Positions 63,553 through 64,000 of a stretch of 64,000 nucleotides of DNA are shown here, piece after piece. The DNA is taken from assembly GCF_028816475.1 (NCBI RefSeq), contig NZ_CP118247.1, positions 2,016,001 through 2,080,000 on the forward strand, in the 5' to 3' direction. This DNA is from Devosia rhodophyticola (GTDB lineage Bacteria > Pseudomonadota > Alphaproteobacteria > Rhizobiales > Devosiaceae). The notes under the pieces were generated by a model. It searched no databases, was not told where the DNA came from, and saw only the letters and a list, made by a program, of their open reading frames with translations. The stretch's first letter is position 1, and each line of letters opens with the position of its first letter. The translations under genes and the position numbers were made by a program.

Positions 63553-64000
63553 GTGGACGACAAGGCCCAGAAAAAGCATTTGCGCGACGCCGAGGCTAAA
63601 ATGCTGAAGGATTTGCGGGCGCTGCGCCGTAAGCAGCGGCAGAACAAATCGCTTACGCGTCCAGCGGATTTGTCGCGCGGGCAAAATATCGCCGATCAGG
63701 TCGCTGCAACCATGGGATCGTGGCGTTTCATTCTCATCCAAACCAGTATTTTGGTGGTCTGGGTAGCGCTGAACGTCACCGGGCTGGTGATGCGCTGGGA
63801 TCCTTACCCATTCATTCTGCTCAATCTGGCGCTATCGTTTCAGGCGGCATATGCAGCACCGTTCATCATGATGAGCCAGAACCGCCAGCAGGATATTGAT
63901 CGGCGTCAGGCTGAAAATGACTATCGCATCAATATCAAGGCCGAACTCGAAATCGAGCTTATGCAGGAGCAGATCGTGCTGCTGCATTCCAAGATCGATC
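63553..64000 (+). CDS. DUF1003 domain membrane protein, 3' end outside the window
   Basis: An open frame of 149 codons from a GTG at 63553 to the window end, with a good aaggag ribosome site. A basic N-terminal part ('LRALRRKQRQNKSLTRP') precedes two hydrophobic helices ('FILIQTSILVVWVALNV' and 'PFILLNLALSFQAAYAAPFIMM') and the typical DUF1003 tail 'SQNRQQDIDRRQAENDYRINIKAELEIE'. Members are inner-membrane proteins of unknown function. It may be controlled from the palindrome upstream. Confidence 0.92.
   Translation, partial: MDDKAQKKHLRDAEAKMLKDLRALRRKQRQNKSLTRPADLSRGQNIADQVAATMGSWRFILIQTSILVVWVALNVTGLVMRWDPYPFILLNLALSFQAAYAAPFIMMSQNRQQDIDRRQAENDYRINIKAELEIELMQEQIVLLHSKID

Noticed and set aside
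1..64000. CRISPR arrays, intact insertion sequences, prophage genes
   Set aside because: No regularly spaced repeats, no transposase-like frames with terminal inverted repeats and no phage structural genes were seen.

Overview
The window is a chromosomal segment from a GC-rich alphaproteobacterium of the order Hyphomicrobiales (Rhizobiales). The evidence is the conserved gene blocks: carD-fdxA-S4 protein-SUV3-like helicase, DUF3108/rpmB, bolA-dnaJ-cobS-cobT, accA-xerD-(small membrane protein)-aroK-aroB, and secA/PPIase/argJ/GNAT/mutT. A Devosia-like genus is plausible from gene content, but that is inference. Nearly all of the window is ordinary chromosome. There is one clear scar region (about 23.9-25.2 kb) and one large non-coding gap (34.8-35.7 kb).

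Regions. 1-7.2 kb: a peptide-type ABC transporter (solute-binding protein cut by the window edge, two permeases, two ATPases) followed by an L-rhamnose/L-fucose-type mutarotase and a lactonase-like amidohydrolase, facing an L-idonate-5-dehydrogenase-like enzyme; together this looks like sugar or sugar-acid uptake and oxidation. 7.3-14.9 kb: DUF2200, tRNA-Leu(CAA), a stress-type glycine-zipper protein, AzlCD, an AAC(3)-like acetyltransferase with an HxlR regulator, an MsbA-type exporter, a D,D-carboxypeptidase, TusA and a CAP-domain lipoprotein. 15-17.9 kb: an M24 peptidase and a diaminopropionate-ammonia-lyase-like enzyme, divergent from an Lrp/AsnC regulator. 18-23.8 kb: two VOC proteins and a HlyD/FtsX/ATPase export system. 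23.9-25.3 kb: scar with a 5'-truncated ridA and a 5'-truncated GIY-YIG gene meeting head to head, a 3' piece of a tRNA-Thr, then an intact tRNA-Arg(CCT). 25.3-38.9 kb: nuclease, M48 protease, YafY/VOC pair, CarD, ferredoxin, S4 protein, helicase, DUF3108, L28, a VUT-family transporter and a phytase-like esterase. 38.9-43.6 kb: cobT, a methyltransferase, cobS, DnaJ, BolA. 43.6-50.1 kb: two YafK-type L,D-transpeptidase homologues, accA, xerD, aroK, aroB. 50.1-64 kb: secA, parvulin, argJ, GNAT, MutT, orphan Flp pilin, methyltransferase, ComF, glutaredoxin 3, nitrilase-family enzyme, DUF1178, aldo/keto reductase, ilvD and a DUF1003 protein cut by the right edge.

The strongest hunting results are structural. 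Three genes within 8 kb (thermonuclease, S4 protein, helicase) each lack exactly one base in a T run of the + strand, and restoring it rejoins family-typical protein. This points to systematic homopolymer under-calling rather than three natural pseudogenes. The DppF-type ATPase has proline in place of the Mg-binding Ser/Thr of Walker A. Two diverged copies of a palindromic 50-base element, with a compensatory G.U pair, sit in the 900-bp gap. I saw no CRISPR array, intact insertion sequence, prophage or recognisable anti-phage system, and no convincing new multi-gene system. The best candidates for new biochemistry are the DpaL/M24/Lrp cluster and the methyltransferase placed between cobS and cobT.
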